Positions 44,505-56,427 are shown, numbered from the stretch's first letter. The stretch: DNA of 64,000 bases from Silene conica (GCA_029255685.2 CM055315.2:52977358-53041357); one strand, 5' to 3'. The notes: generated by a model not told the origin, from the sequence alone. Numbers and translations: made by a program.

Positions 44505-46943
44505 AATAGGTTGTTTGCATGCTTTCCGTTTACGTTTTTACGGAGTTATAGTGATAACAAAATAAAATTGGATTTTTCGTTTGATATATGATATGCACGA
44601 AATTAATTTAGCATGAATACCTACTGTTTTCTAAAAATGTTTAGAATATTTGGAATATATTTTGCATGAATATTGGTTATTGGTATATTAAATCTCGGTT
44701 TTAATATGTTTTAATGGTTAAAAATGTTTATTTTTGGGAAAAATAGTTAAAATAAGCTTCTGGCCGAGATTTTTCAGTATGTTATCACATGTATTTTCTA
44801 TAATATGAATATGATTTTTCGTAAATTATGGACTTATAAATCGTGTGATATGAATTTTAAGTGTTAAAATGCAATAAGATGAATAAAAATGGGTCAAAAT
44901 AGTTATATTATGAATTTGACAATAAAGATTTATGAGGATGTCACATGCAATATTTAAAATTTATGTTGAATTTTCCAGAAATTTATCTCAAATATTGCAA
45001 TATTATAGATTTTTAACGTAAAAATCGGGTAATTAGTGACATAATTTCGACTTTAATAATTTAAGTTGGAATTTGGCCATAAAAATTTAACACGATGTCA
45101 TATATATTATTTCCAGCATGTATAAAATTTTCGAGAATTTTATCTTATTTTATGCTTGAGAAATAATTTTAAGGGTTAAAATCGTACGATATATGACGTA
45201 AATCGTTAAAATTTGCAAAAGTTGTTAAAATGGCCGAAAAATGTAACCCATATTAGTCATATATGATATGTTCATCATGAAAATTATCTTGGGAGCCAAA
45301 AGTTTCAGATTTGATTTGATTTTATTTTATTTTAATTTGTTAAAAGTAGCATTTAAAATTAAATAAAAAGAGTCATGCATTTAAAATTTCGGCTATGGGG
45401 CAATGTGCCATTTAATTTTCTGTCCATCTTGTGTTCTTAAAATGTTTTGGAAGGTATAAAAATATTGTTAGTATTTAATTTGCATTTATGAAGTTAATTA
45501 TTGAATTTTCCGACTTCAATTGCTCGTTTTACGTCTTATTTACGAAATAATGTTAAAACCGTATAAAATACTAATATTTTAACTTTCTGAAAATTTTAAG
45601 AACATTCTGGATTTTTCAAAATTTGAATTTTGAATTTTCGAAATTTTTCTGACCCTTTTGGATTTTATATTATTTTCCCGAAAAACCGAGTAATACCGAT
45701 CAATATTGAAATATATTAAGTTAAGTCATGTTCAAAGTTTGAGTAAGACTAAATTTTGAATCCTATAAGAGTTGGGATGATTAACTTAAGGATGAAAACC
45801 GTTTCATAAATAATGCATAAGTGTTGTTAACCGTTAAAACACGCGATTCCATAAACCGAGGTTTGCGATAACTATTTAAATAAGTGTTTTAAATAGGACG
45901 ATTTGGCTTAGGGTTTGCATGTTAATTCATATTTACATAAGCATTGCATATTATATTATGAATGTCATGATTTATTTACGTAATTTTGGGAATTATGTAA
46001 TTTACTTAGTATGGCCTAGTTTTTAAATCGGTATTTCCCGTAATGTAAGGGGTTACCGATTCGGTTGTAATTTTGTGATCTCGTATCACCCAATTGTAAT
46101 TTATTTCTATTTTATAATGTATAAAGTAGACTAGAAAAGTTGTAATATTTGTAAAATCCGGAGTTTCTTGAAGACGGTGCCATTCGGAAAGGAGTTCCGA
46201 CAAGACGGTGTTTACCTCGAAGTGCGTGCCGCGTGAAGTTCAAGGGACCAAAGGAGTTGGTTTCCGAATTTGTACTTTGTTATTTCTTTTCTAGGAAAGG
46301 CCATACTAGGGTTTATTTATGCTTTTATTTTTGCTTTTTATATGTTTGCATGCATAACCAAATCGTCATACATCGTATCATACATGTTTCGACCTAGTCG
46401 ACCTAGTCTTTTATTTTATCGATAATTCACCGATTTAGTTCACTTAAACGGAGATAGATAATAATTTGACTAGATCTCTTACAAATAAATATTGAGACTT
46501 AGCCTTACCAAAAAGTACGGACCCATGAATCCCTTCTTCACAAGAACGTAGGCTCGGCTACACCGGGGTACTAAAATTGTCACGTTGGGTAAGTGGGGTA
46601 ATAAGATTACACCTTGAAATTTGGTTGATCTCAACGAAAGTATTCGTAACCGTAGTTGCAATAAGTTCGGGCTAAAGATAATTTTAAGAAAATTGTCGAC
46701 CGAGAGTTCTAAGAGTAGAACCGATTAAAGGGTTAATCCACCAAATTATACCGATACGGGTTGAATCGGCTACACCGTGCCCGTATTAGTATGGGTTTGG
46801 GTCTCGGGATTGTTTACTTAATTGGGTAAGAGATCATTAAGTAAATATACTTAACATGTTTAAGTTTCTTAAAATTCAAATTATGAATTTAAAATGATGT
46901 TGTTTATCCTTTTATTATTGTAGTTTAATTTTCAACATCGACT
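44505..46943 (+). other. Untranslated leader of C
   Basis: About 2.4 kb, AT-rich, no ORF. The block at 46156-46275 is shared with A1 and A2. ATGAATCCCTTCTTCA near 46525 and ACGTTGGGTAAGT near 46580 are shared with the B1 leader. Confidence 0.8.
46156..46275 (+). other. Conserved leader block (C copy)
   Basis: AAGACGGTG, then CGGAAAGGAGTTCCG (5-bp stem), CAAGACGGTG, GAAGTTCAAGGGACC and GGTTTCCGAATTTGTAC in the same order as in A1 and A2. Confidence 0.75.
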
Positions 46944-47867
46944 ATGGCACCCAACGCTCCACCTCTCACTAACGTATCATGGCTTCGATCCTTTATGGAT
47001 CGTTGCAAACTCGATAAGCATGGTTCAAACTTTAAGGATTGGGATGCGCAATTACTTTTGGCCGCTCAAGGTGACGATAAGAGTCGTTACCTATCCGAAG
47101 CCGCTCCTCCCGCTCCAACCGCTCGTTCCGCGGTCGGAACTCGTGAGGCCTATGAAGCCTACATGAAAGAGTCCTCCGCTATTAAAAATGTGCTCATCTT
47201 CTCCATGGAGCCGGATCTCCAAAGGAGTATGATTAAGTTGACCACATCGTATGAAATTTACACCAAGCTTGCGACCATGTTTTCGCAAACTCCTAGGATG
47301 ATTCAATATGAGGCGGCTTCCGCCTTCTTTGACATTACTTTCAAGGAAGGGCAAAAGATAAGCCCTCATGTGCTCAAACTCGTTGAGCTCGCGGAGACTC
47401 TAAAAGCTCAAAATGTTGATGTTCCCGACTCTCTAATTATTGACCGAGTTCTTCACTCGCTCAATAAGGTTAAGGCGTATGCTCAATTCCGGGTGAATTT
47501 CAATATGCGAAACCAAGAGACCACGTTGGAAGAGTTGCATAAGATGCTAGTGCAAGCCGAAAGGGACATGGGACTTCATGAAAGTTCCACCAAAGATGTT
47601 TTGAACATCGAAAAGAAAGGGAAAACGAGCTTCAAGAGGAATGCCTCTAAAGGCAAGGGCAAGAAAACGTTCAAGCCCAAGGCGACCAAAGAAAAGACCT
47701 TTTCGAAAGGCGCTTCCACCTCGTCTTCAAAAGAGCAAGACAAGTGCCATTATTTCACGAGGATCGGTCATTGGAAGAGAAATTGCCCCAAATACTTAAG
47801 CGATCTCAAAAATGGGAAGGCAACCGCCGTAGGTAATAATTCTCGTTATGATTCATGTCATTTATAA
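46944..47867 (+). CDS. gag: Gag of C (Copia-type, 307 aa, intact frame)
   Basis: Copia-type Gag that would assemble particles. The start MAPNAPPLTNVSWLRSFMDR aligns with A1 from SWLRSFMDRCKL onward. Capsid motifs include KNVLIFSMEPDLQRS, EAASAFFDITFKEGQ and KVKAYAQFRVNFNMRNQ. A lysine-rich linker leads to the zinc knuckle CHYFTRIGHWKRNC, where the second Cys (position 271) is Phe, so zinc binding should be impaired even though the element moved recently. KYLSDLKNGKATAVG follows, and the unspliced frame ends ten residues later. A candidate intron (47833-47923) would give the tail GPPPNNDKGKEKEA. There is no protease or other pol domain. Confidence 0.9.
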   Translation: MAPNAPPLTNVSWLRSFMDRCKLDKHGSNFKDWDAQLLLAAQGDDKSRYLSEAAPPAPTARSAVGTREAYEAYMKESSAIKNVLIFSMEPDLQRSMIKLTTSYEIYTKLATMFSQTPRMIQYEAASAFFDITFKEGQKISPHVLKLVELAETLKAQNVDVPDSLIIDRVLHSLNKVKAYAQFRVNFNMRNQETTLEELHKMLVQAERDMGLHESSTKDVLNIEKKGKTSFKRNASKGKGKKTFKPKATKEKTFSKGASTSSSKEQDKCHYFTRIGHWKRNCPKYLSDLKNGKATAVGNNSRYDSCHL

Positions 47868-47923
47868 CCTTATGTATAGTGATACAAATGTGTTGATGTT
47901 TACCCTTTTTAATTGTTTTAAAG
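47833..47923 (+). other. Candidate intron after the zinc knuckle of C gag
   Basis: 91 nt, donor GTAG|GTAATAAT and acceptor TTTTAAAG|GGCC, with a strong pyrimidine tract (TTTACCCTTTTT) before the acceptor. Removal keeps the frame into the short exon ending at 47967. Confidence 0.5.
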
Positions 47924-47967
47924 GGCCACCCCCTAATAATGATAAGGGCAAGGAGAAGGAAGCTTGA
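47924..47967 (+). CDS. Possible second exon of C gag
   Basis: 44 nt giving (G)PPPNNDKGKEKEA and TGA at 47965-47967. Compare A1 exon 2, which ends DKGKEKQA and stop. Confidence 0.45.
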
Positions 47968-50234
47968 AGTTCCTTTCTTGGATGGCTATGGTAGCATCCA
48001 AATGATCGAAGACTTGAAGAGCTAGCCTCTCATTTTCATATCGTCTTCTTTCATATTTTGCATTTATTTATGGAACAATTTATTTTCTTGTAAGACAAGG
48101 ATTAAAATCCTAAAACAATGGTTGTAATTTTGGATATTGGTGACTTGGTTTTCAACCCGAGTCACTACTTTTTTTCTTAATCAATGTTTTGATTTCTCAA
48201 ATAAATTGCATACCTTGTTTAAACATGAATAATAGTGATTTTATCACGCAACAAACTATTGATACGATCAATATAATATAATCAAAGAGTTGATTAAAAC
48301 GGAGAACTACACCCCATGAGATAAATTCAATCAAAATGGGACTATATCAGTTCATTATAAGATTTTCATTTTAAGTGAAAATGAGAATGTATTCATCACA
48401 CCTATCAAACTTCAAACATTCAGATACATTGGTTAATAGAAATAGCTATCCTTAAACGAATAAAGGTTATTAGAAGGATAGAGTGGGAGAAAATATTTCG
48501 CTCGCAAAACCAATGATGAAAATAAAGGAAGGATCTTAGAGAAGATTCCTTCTTGGGAGTCTTAAGAAGAGCCCTAAATGATTTGAAGAAACTACGAGAG
48601 GACACTGAAGAAACTACGGGAGGACACTCGAAGAAAGGTTCTTTGTGTTCATTGTTTCATAGAGAGGAAACTTGAAACCCCGTATGAAATCGGTAGGAAA
48701 ACGGTTCCTTAATAAATGATTTTTCTAAGTTTATAAGATAAAAGAGAAGAAATCATCTCAATCCTCTCAATGTAGTTATAAAGAAATTATCATGTGATTT
48801 TCGTCTCGAGGAAACGAAGACATTATAAGAAGGTAATGATTGATTGAATGGAAACAGATCACTATAGGGATAGTGATTGTGATAATAATTCAAGTAACAG
48901 TTTAACATGCGAGAAATGAAAGGTTCATTTAAGATATCGAGAGATATTGATTTTAGTGGGAGCGATTTTCATTAAAAGAATTAAGCCAACCATTTAGAGA
49001 GAATGGGTGATTCTTTAAGGTGTAAAGAATAAGAGGTTTTCAATTCTAGATGATCAAATACCTTATATCATAAGATGATGGAGCTTTACGGGAAGGTTTA
49101 TTATATGGATAATAAAAGGTCGCGCACTAGAAGTTAGAATGGTTGGATACTTTATTCATAATGATGAATGAAACCATAAATAGCCAAGATGAGTGAAAAT
49201 TATTAGAATGATGAAATCATAAATAGACTACAATAAAGTTTTCAGTACATAAGTGACTGTATATCGATACGTCACAAGTTATAAGATAACAGTGGGAGCT
49301 TTCCTCCGGAAAGGAAACTCAAAATCTAGAAAGAGTTCTAGAAATGTACTCAAATAGAATCATATTATACGGGATAATATGAGAACAAAGGAGACCAAAA
49401 GTTGTAAGTTTTGCTATCATGAATAAAGGTTATTCGCAAAACACTAATACAAATAGATGATTGTGCATCAAATGCAATGTGATAGTATTGACTATTGTTG
49501 CATGACAACATCATTTGAGTTATGATTAACTCAAAATGAAAGATACTTTGTCAGAATCCAAATGGGTTGTAAGAGACAATATTGAACCCCATAAGTGAAC
49601 TGGATTGACTTAGTATGGCCCCTAGCCGCTTACATGAGGTGACGTCTCAAAGCGACTAGAGTGTGAGGCGATTGATGGCAAGTTCAAGTGCCATAGAGTC
49701 ATATGTGATGACTAGTCGATCACATAGGCAGACTGCAAGAGACACTCTGTCGGGCAATGTGACCGCTTATAGAGTTCTTGAAATTTTATAGCCGGGTCGT
49801 GGCGAGAGCTGCTATAGTATTCTTGTGAGTCAATTCTTATACTAAAGACTACTCTCCCAAGATGGTACAGTTTAGGCATAACTTTGATCCATTCTCTACG
49901 ACTTTTCGTAACTGGAGTCAAATGGGATTGTTTTGGGTTGTGACTAACTGTGACTAGTTGAAGGAAGTAGTGCGATAGAAATTGTCCACCCCTTGTCAGG
50001 GTTGTTCAAATCTCAGGGCCACTCGAGGAGAAGTTAACTGGAAATGCGTGGCCACGCTCGGAAGGTATCTATGGTAGATAATTCCGGTCAGACAGTTATT
50101 CTCCAGATCGAGGAAACCACTCATGATATGATCAAATGCAAGTACGACCTTAGAGAGACATCTTGCATTGAGTGGGAGATTGTAATAGGACAAGAGAATT
50201 GGTCACGCACACTTGTCGAGGACAAGTGGGAGAT
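47968..50234 (+). other. Non-coding 3' region and PPT of C
   Basis: About 2.3 kb without ORF. From about 49600 it shares ordered blocks with A1, A2 and B1: GAGGTGACGTCTCAA, GGGATGACTAGTCGATCACATA-like, GGCCACTCGAGGAG and the palindrome GCGTGGCCACGC (50046-50057). The PPT GACAAGTGGGAGAT is at 50221-50234. Confidence 0.8.
50046..50057. other. Self-complementary motif upstream of the PPT (C copy)
   Basis: GCGTGGCCACGC, perfect 12-bp palindrome, 178 nt before the 3' LTR, flanked by GAAAT and TCGGAAGGTATC. Confidence 0.75.
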
Positions 50235-51530
50235 TGTTGGGAAATGTGTCCTCAACAACAGTGCGATCACGTAATTAAATCTCATGACGAGAATGCGCAA
50301 GGGATGATACGAATTATTAGTCAACTGACCAACATTAATCAGTAATGATTGGCTAGCTAGAGTTTGACATTACTGTCGTATGACGGTGGTGGTCAGTTGA
50401 TCCCTTTAGGTCACACCTTTAGGACAATTCCCTTAATTGATAAAGTGATCAAATGTATATTGATACGATTTGATCATATTCCTTAAACTCGTATATCGAG
50501 AAATTAGAGGTTAAATCTTAATGTAAGATTTATGTTTAAAATTGAAACGTGTCAATTGTTAAACATTGAATGATATTTTAAAATATCGTAATTAGAATGA
50601 ATTGGGTTATAATTAATACAAAGGTTGTAAATCGTATTGACGATAATTATATATAATCATTTTACAATTGTAATTTCGAATTACTTGTTAATTAATAAAT
50701 AGGATTTATTTAATTATAATATTTATACGATAAATATTTATATATATCTATTTTTAAGATAGAATAATTATATTGTATTACATTGTGACATATGAGATGT
50801 CACATTTCATACAAATTAAACAATTGACAAATTGTAAAATGTAGTCCATTTTAAGTGTGATTTGGGCGGCTAAGTGGAGGTAGATGTAGTTGATTAGTGT
50901 TTTAATTAAACATGCTTTAATCATTGTGTTTAAAGCATGTATTGGAAACACTAACTAGGCAACCCTATGAAGCATGGGTAAGAGAGTTGTCTCCTCTTTT
51001 GTTCTTCTCTATGCCGGCCACACAACCCCCCCAAGACACACTTTAAAATAAGTATGAGATACTAACCTCAAAACCCTAGTTCTAATTTGCATAATTTTCT
51101 AAGTGTAGAAAATTCAAATAAACTCTTCTTCTCTTCTTAGCCGAAAAATCACCAAGCAAGGAGAGATTATTCAACCTCTAAAATACTTATTATAAGATAA
51201 TAACTTATACTATTTGTAGTATTAAAATTACATTCTAATAAGAGTGATTAGAATTATTTAAGGAAGAAACCGATTTCTATTCTAGCAAAATACAAGGCTT
51301 CGGTTTATTGAGGAATTGTCTTGGTGCATCCAAAGGAGGTATTCTATTTTGGGTACTCGGAGGATCATCCTTGCTAAACATTTGGACCGTGTGTAAGGGT
51401 TCAAATACTCTCCTTATTTCCGCATTATTAGCATGCATAAGATCGTTTTAACATGTAAATTAATATGTTAATCACAAGGTTAGTTTAGTATGACTAAATT
51501 TAGTTTATGAGCAACTAATAAAACCTAACA
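50235..51530 (+). repeat. 3' LTR of C
   Basis: 1,296 bp, same length as the 5' LTR and nearly identical. It carries its own double hairpin at 50321-50400. Confidence 0.96.
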
Positions 51531-51535
51531 CATAT

Positions 51536-51702
51536 AATAGGTGATTATTGAGTATAAACCTTCTAAAACCAATGTAAGGACATTCACACATCTTATGTAA
51601 TTGTCATGCATGCATAAGATGTTATTAAGTTTTAAACCTAAACTTAAAGATACAAAACTCACATTAGATATGAGTTTAAATTTTGGAATTAGATTTCCAA
51701 CA
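51536..51702 (+). repeat. 3' LTR of A2, second part
   Basis: Continues the A LTR after the C insertion: AATAGGTGATTATTG at the start and AGATTTCCAACA at the end, matching A1 9030-9196 on the other strand. Confidence 0.9.
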
Positions 51703-52000
51703 CGGAATTCACTAACTAAGATGGAAATAACACCTCACGTTTATTGCTACTCAAGATGGGACACATTTTACAAAGAAACCACAACTTATGAAATTATTCC
51801 ACACACTTGTCATTTTTCGAAAATAAAAATCGAAACTGAAGAATTATAAAACTCGAAATATCGTTTGAAACTAAAATGCTTAAACATGAAATATTTATTT
51901 TATAAAATATATATTTAGGAAACTTCATGAAATATAAATTATTCTCAAAATTAAATTAAATCTTTAAATTTTATAAAACGGAAAATATCGGGGTGTTACA
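51703..52000 (+). repeat. End of an older plus-strand Gypsy-type LTR
   Basis: The stretch ends GGGGTGTTACA, the typical LTR 3' end of TGTAACACCCC-type elements read on the opposite strand. No PBS follows, so it would be a 3' or solo LTR. Its left part is absent, probably lost with the left end of A2. Tentative. Confidence 0.4.
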
Positions 52001-52118
52001 CTTACCCATTACCTCTTGAATCATGCATAAACCCGCCTTAAAATTGTTGCTCAAGTATCGGAATGAGTTGTACGTTGTGCGAACTGTTGCACGAGAATTT
52101 GGCTGACCCGTGAAGGGC

Positions 52119-52146
52119 GCAGCCTGCGGCCTACACGGCAGGCTGC
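52119..52146. repeat. GC-rich inverted repeat
   Basis: GCAGCCTGC (52119-52127) and GCAGGCTGC (52138-52146), perfect 9-bp stem with a 10-nt loop, in AT-rich surroundings. Confidence 0.8.
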
Positions 52147-52159
52147 GGTTTTCACTGTG

Positions 52160-52375
52160 TTTGCGCGAATTGGTTGGGCTTTTTTGAGGCTGTTTTGAAG
52201 CTTATTTCAGGGCTGTTTTGGGGCTGTTTTAAGGGCTGTTTTGAGGCTTGTTTTGGGACTGTTTTGAGGGTTGATTCGGGGCTGTTCCGAAGGGCTGTTT
52301 CAGGGGTGTTTCGGGGCTGTTTCGAGGGGCTGTTCGGGGCTGTTTTGCGGGCTGTTTTGAGTTGTCTTTGTTGGC
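52160..52375 (+). repeat. Degenerate GGGCTGTTTTGA tandem repeats
   Basis: About 15 imperfect copies of a 12-20 bp unit around GGGCTGTTTTG or GGGCTGTTTCG. The 69-residue ORF here is only a translation of the repeats. Confidence 0.85.
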
Positions 52376-53439
52376 TTTTTTAGTGTTTGTCGAGTGTTGT
52401 TACATGATAAAAATACTTGGTTATTGATGTATAAATATATTATATGAGTTTCATAAATCAAACATCATGTAGGCCTATGTTTATTTATCACATGAATAAA
52501 AGAAGAAGTTATTCATTGTTTTACCGCTTATTCGGACATTGCTTGTGTATGTTAAATCGTTATAAAAACATGTATTAGAAAGTATATATTTTACATGTGT
52601 GATTCGCGAGTTAAATTCCGTTCATCCTTCCTTGTTTAATTCACATGTTTACGATAATTAACTTGTCTTTAAATTTTAGTTTGTTTTACTTCCGAATGAA
52701 AAGTAAGCTTGTAGAATGACACTTGTTAAATGAATTTTTGTTGTTCTATTGCTCATGTGAGTGAAATGTAAAACCCCTCGCGAAAGCAGAAATAAAACAC
52801 ATACAAAGTACTAAAAATGCAGCGGAATTAAAACTTTTTAACATAACTAAACATGCGAGGTGTCCTACTACAAAACTGAAACATAAATAAGTACATAAGT
52901 GCAATATAAGAGCAGCACGGGATTGCACATCCCTAAAGGCACTCAAGAACTGAAATGTAAATCTAAAGTCTAGCTAACGTAAAAGTGTAAGTCAATCGAT
53001 GAAGGATCATCGCTCACTAGCTCCATGCAACCCTCTGCCAACCACCTGTCATGTACCTACATACATGTAAACATGTACGCCACAATAAGTGGGGAGTGAC
53101 TAGAGTTCTCCTAGCCACTTTTTGTAACGACACGTAACACATAACCATACAATATACTCCAACATATACATAACATGTGAAGCATATAAATCTCAATATC
53201 TGTATCTCATATCATCATGCAATTACTATGCAAGGCTCTCAACCAACTTCGGAAACTATTTGGAAGAAGAGTCGGTTTCCCTTCCGGTTGCCCGGCCGGG
53301 GGGATCTTTCAGTCCAAACCATTTACGAAACTAGCCAAAGAGTCATCCAATGCCTTGGATGAACAATTCTATAATCAAAACACTACTCATCAATATCAAC
53401 AACTACATCTGACACTGTACCAAAACTAGGCAAGCAGAT

Positions 53440-53830
53440 GAAAACAACAAGTATAAAGGTTCAGCGGTCAACTTAAGATATAACCTAAATACCAAAATAT
53501 TCAGCAAGTATAAAGATTCAGAGGCGACATCTTAACGCATAACCTAGATACCAAAGTATTCAGCAAGTATAAAGGTTCAGAGGCGACATCTTAACGCAGA
53601 ACCTAGATACCAAATTTACATTCACAAGGAAGGACTCAGAGGCCAACTTAAGGCATAGACCTGCTACTCAACAAGACACTAGACTCAGAGGCGACATCTC
53701 AACGCATGGACTAGCACCCAATAAGTAAAGAACTCAGAGGCCAACTTAAGGCATGTCCCTTTACTACATCACAAGACACTAGACTTAGAGGCCAGCTTAA
53801 GGCATATTCTAGCATCAACATCTGTACTCC
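53440..53830. repeat. Tandem CAGAGGC-type motif in F (left half)
   Basis: Repeated CTCAGAGGCGACATCTCAA and CTCAGAGGCCAACTTAAGG units, about 50-60 bp apart. The array continues in the right half of F at about 62205-62405. Confidence 0.85.
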
Positions 53831-53855
53831 GGGAAAGGCATTAACACGCTAGCTA

Positions 53856-54958
53856 TGTAACACCCCCATTTATTTAAAGGCATGTGCTAGGACTCCTTAG
53901 ATAAATAAAGGTGTCACCATCTCGGTTTCCCGAGGTAGTAGATACAAAGGAAAGATAAACAGTACTTTAACCAAAATTTAAACTCCATAACATGTTCTTA
54001 ACAACTGAAACCAAACTGTCTTATAAAATGAAAATACAACTCGTGCTAAATTGACTAAGGTGATCTAGACTCTAGTCTGGTCCGGATCCAAGCTCTTTCT
54101 TCCCATAGCTTCCCATAGTCTCAGCCACCTGTCAATCTGCTCCCCAATAATTTGGTTCATCACAGGTGATCACGAATGCACAGGGTCAACCACGAGGTTG
54201 AGTAGAGGAAAATAAATAAACAAACTTATAAAATATATATTGGGATCAATCATCCCTTAACTCCGCACCGATCCAACACCAAATAAACTCCGCACCGATC
54301 CAACGCCAAATAATCTCCGCACCGATCCAACGCCAAATAAGCTCCGCACCGATCCAACGCCAAATAAACTCCGCACCGATCACAAGACCCATTACCTCCA
54401 CACCAATCAGAAGACCTAATATACTCCGCACCAGTCACAAGACCCAATATACTCCACACCAGTCACAAGACCCAATATACTCCACACCAGTCACAAGACC
54501 CAATATACTCCGCTCCATATCACAAGACCCAATATTCGTCACATCGTATCGTGTCACAGAATTATTCAATCAAATAAAGCAATATTTCACACTCATTCAA
54601 TATAATAAGGCATACATTGTTAACAACGTTTAATAATCAAATAACTCATCAACAGGCATACGGTACTCCCCTACCTCGAATAGCAGATATGAAGATAAGT
54701 CCAACGCTCGCTAGAAGTGTTCCCCGCGGAAACTGTTACCTAAACACGTATTTGTAACGAATAAATAATCTTCCCAAAACCTTATATCACAAGGTACACC
54801 TACTATAATTAGTAACCTTCTAATTGTGGAAAGTTTCCCAAAATGGACACTTTCCCGAAATAGTAACTTTCCCGACTCGTAAAACCCTTCAATTGTTCAA
54901 CTTAACAAAAACTTAAAATACTATAACAATAAATACAATGTTATAATAATAATATAAC

Positions 54959-54997
<39 letters not shown>

Positions 54998-56093
54998 GAA
55001 TAATAATAATAATAAAATAATAATAAAATCATAATAGTAAGAATATACTACTACGTACTACCAAGACAAACCCGCGACACCTATACCCGCGTAAAACCCA
55101 ACCACCTTGCTGCCGCAACCACCACCGCCGTAGCCACCACCAACCACCCTCACCAGAGACCTGCGTGTCCCACCCCAGCCGTAACCACGCCTGGATTAGA
55201 CACCCGACTACCACGACACGACTTCTACCGAACCCGCAACCACCACTCGCAACCCCGACAACAACCAGAACTACCACCATCACGACACCAGACCCATACT
55301 ATCACCGTGGTATCACCGTGTCGACCTCCCCCGAGTCACCGGTGGCACCACCCCAAGCCCTTTCCCGCAAGTAGACCCGGAAACGTAAATTAGACACACG
55401 TTAACCCCACATCTCCGACGTCTACGACCACCAGCGACACCTGACCCAAAACCCCTACACTCGCCCTCACCCACGCAACCAGCCCCAGCCACCACGGCGA
55501 CTCGTTCCTGGCGACATCATAACCACGGTGGAATCAAAAGTAAATAACAAAGACGAAAACGAAACGGGGCTCACCTTATACTCGCTTGAGATCCGATTGA
55601 AGCACCCTTAAACCGCCCTGAACCACCCACCGTCTCTCTTTCTCTCGTTCCTACTCTGCCGTCACTGATGAGGGAGACGAAAGTATAGCGTTTAGGGTTT
55701 TTGGGAGTTGGGAGTCGTATATATTTTAGGGTTTTGGGAGTCGTGGGTTAGAACGTAGGTAAAGGAGATAGGGTTTGTATATTTGGTCGGTAGTACGACT
55801 CGGGCTTGACCCATATACGAATACGACCTTCGTCTTAATTACTACGACCCAACCTCAACGCGATGTATAAATATAACACGCAACATTATTTGCTTAGTCG
55901 ATATACTTACGATAGCGATTAGTATAATGCTAATACGATATTATCATATAGAACTTATAGAATTAACTCGAGTTAACTTATAATACCAAGTCTCGGTTTA
56001 ACTAATAAAATCACAACCCGAGTCTTAAAGAAATGAGATATAACATATTCGATAAATTAATTATCGAATAATAAATAAATACGAGGTATTACA
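53856..56093 (-). repeat. 3' LTR of G3
   Basis: TGTAACACCCCCATTT to CGAGGTATTACA. It holds a minisatellite (54258-54530), an ATA-repeat (about 54958-55030) and a GC-rich zone, in the same order as G1 and G2 LTRs. Confidence 0.93.
54258..54530. repeat. Minisatellite in the G3 3' LTR
   Basis: First five units on CTCCGCACCGATCCAAC with AAATAA spacers, then further units on CTCCRCACCAGTCACAAGA. The 5' LTR copy is at about 60338-60610. Confidence 0.92.
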
Positions 56094-56130
56094 GTCTTCC
56101 CTCCTTAAAATGAACTTCGTCCCGAAGTTC
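56094..56130 (-). other. G3 PPT with adjoining hairpin (module 1)
   Basis: GAACTTC/GAAGTTC stem (56112-56130) then TTTTAAGGAGGGAAGAC in element sense, next to the LTR. Same unit as in G2. Confidence 0.8.
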
Positions 56131-56239
56131 ACCATCACATGGTTAACAACCTGGTCACTAGGCACGTAATGAACACAAAAGGGTGACATCACATAACGTC
56201 AGCACTAATAGAGGTACTTCAAAACACGACCTGTTACAT

Positions 56240-56275
56240 TCTACCCTCGTTAAGAAAACTTTGTCCCCAAAGTTT
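56240..56275 (-). other. Hairpin-purine module 2 of G3
   Basis: AAACTTT (56256-56262) pairs with AAAGTTT (56269-56275) across GTCCCC, beside TAACGAGGGTAG in element sense. Confidence 0.6.
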
Positions 56276-56427
56276 GACGTTTAACTAAGTAAAATGGTAC
56301 TTCACGAACACAATAAAATGCATAACAAATGTAGTCAAGATTATCAAGTATATGCAAACAATCACGACATACCACTTAGTCATGTCATAACAACAAGCCA
56401 TATCATACATCAATAAGATTTTACAAT

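Larger units (their letters stand above)
43195..51530 (+). mobile_element. C: complete, very young gag-only LTR element
   Basis: 8,336 bp with two 1,296-bp LTRs and the target duplication CATAT (43190-43194 and 51531-51535), inserted in the A2 3' LTR. PBS 44493-44504, leader, gag 46944-47867, non-coding 3' region, PPT 50221-50234. I noticed only two LTR differences by eye (near 43671 and 43863), pointing to a recent insertion. It has no pol, so its recent movement must have used enzymes from elsewhere. Confidence 0.95.
35757..51702 (+). mobile_element. A2: gag-only element, 5' truncated, holding C
   Basis: Plus-strand relative of A1. It lacks its 5' LTR, PBS and about 150 bp of leader. Leader, gag, 3' region and PPT are colinear with A1. 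The 3' LTR runs 42068-43194, is interrupted by C, and ends 51536-51702. Gag carries a nonsense codon, so this copy is a fossil. Confidence 0.88.
52001..52766. other. Unassigned DNA left of solo LTR F
   Basis: No convincing ORF. It contains a GC-rich inverted repeat (52119-52146) and a G- and T-rich tandem zone (about 52160-52375). It could be host DNA or an old repeat. It continues at 62855 on the other side of F. Confidence 0.5.

Noticed and set aside
51703..52000. Coding remnant after A2 (82-codon ORF starting at 51601)
   Set aside because: The ORF begins inside the A2 LTR and crosses the LTR border, so it cannot be a gene.
52174..52383. 69-codon ORF rich in Phe and Gly
   Set aside because: A translation of the GGGCTGTTTTG tandem repeats.
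52001..52766. Host gene exon
   Set aside because: No splice-bounded ORF, no recognisable protein; only repeats and short open frames.
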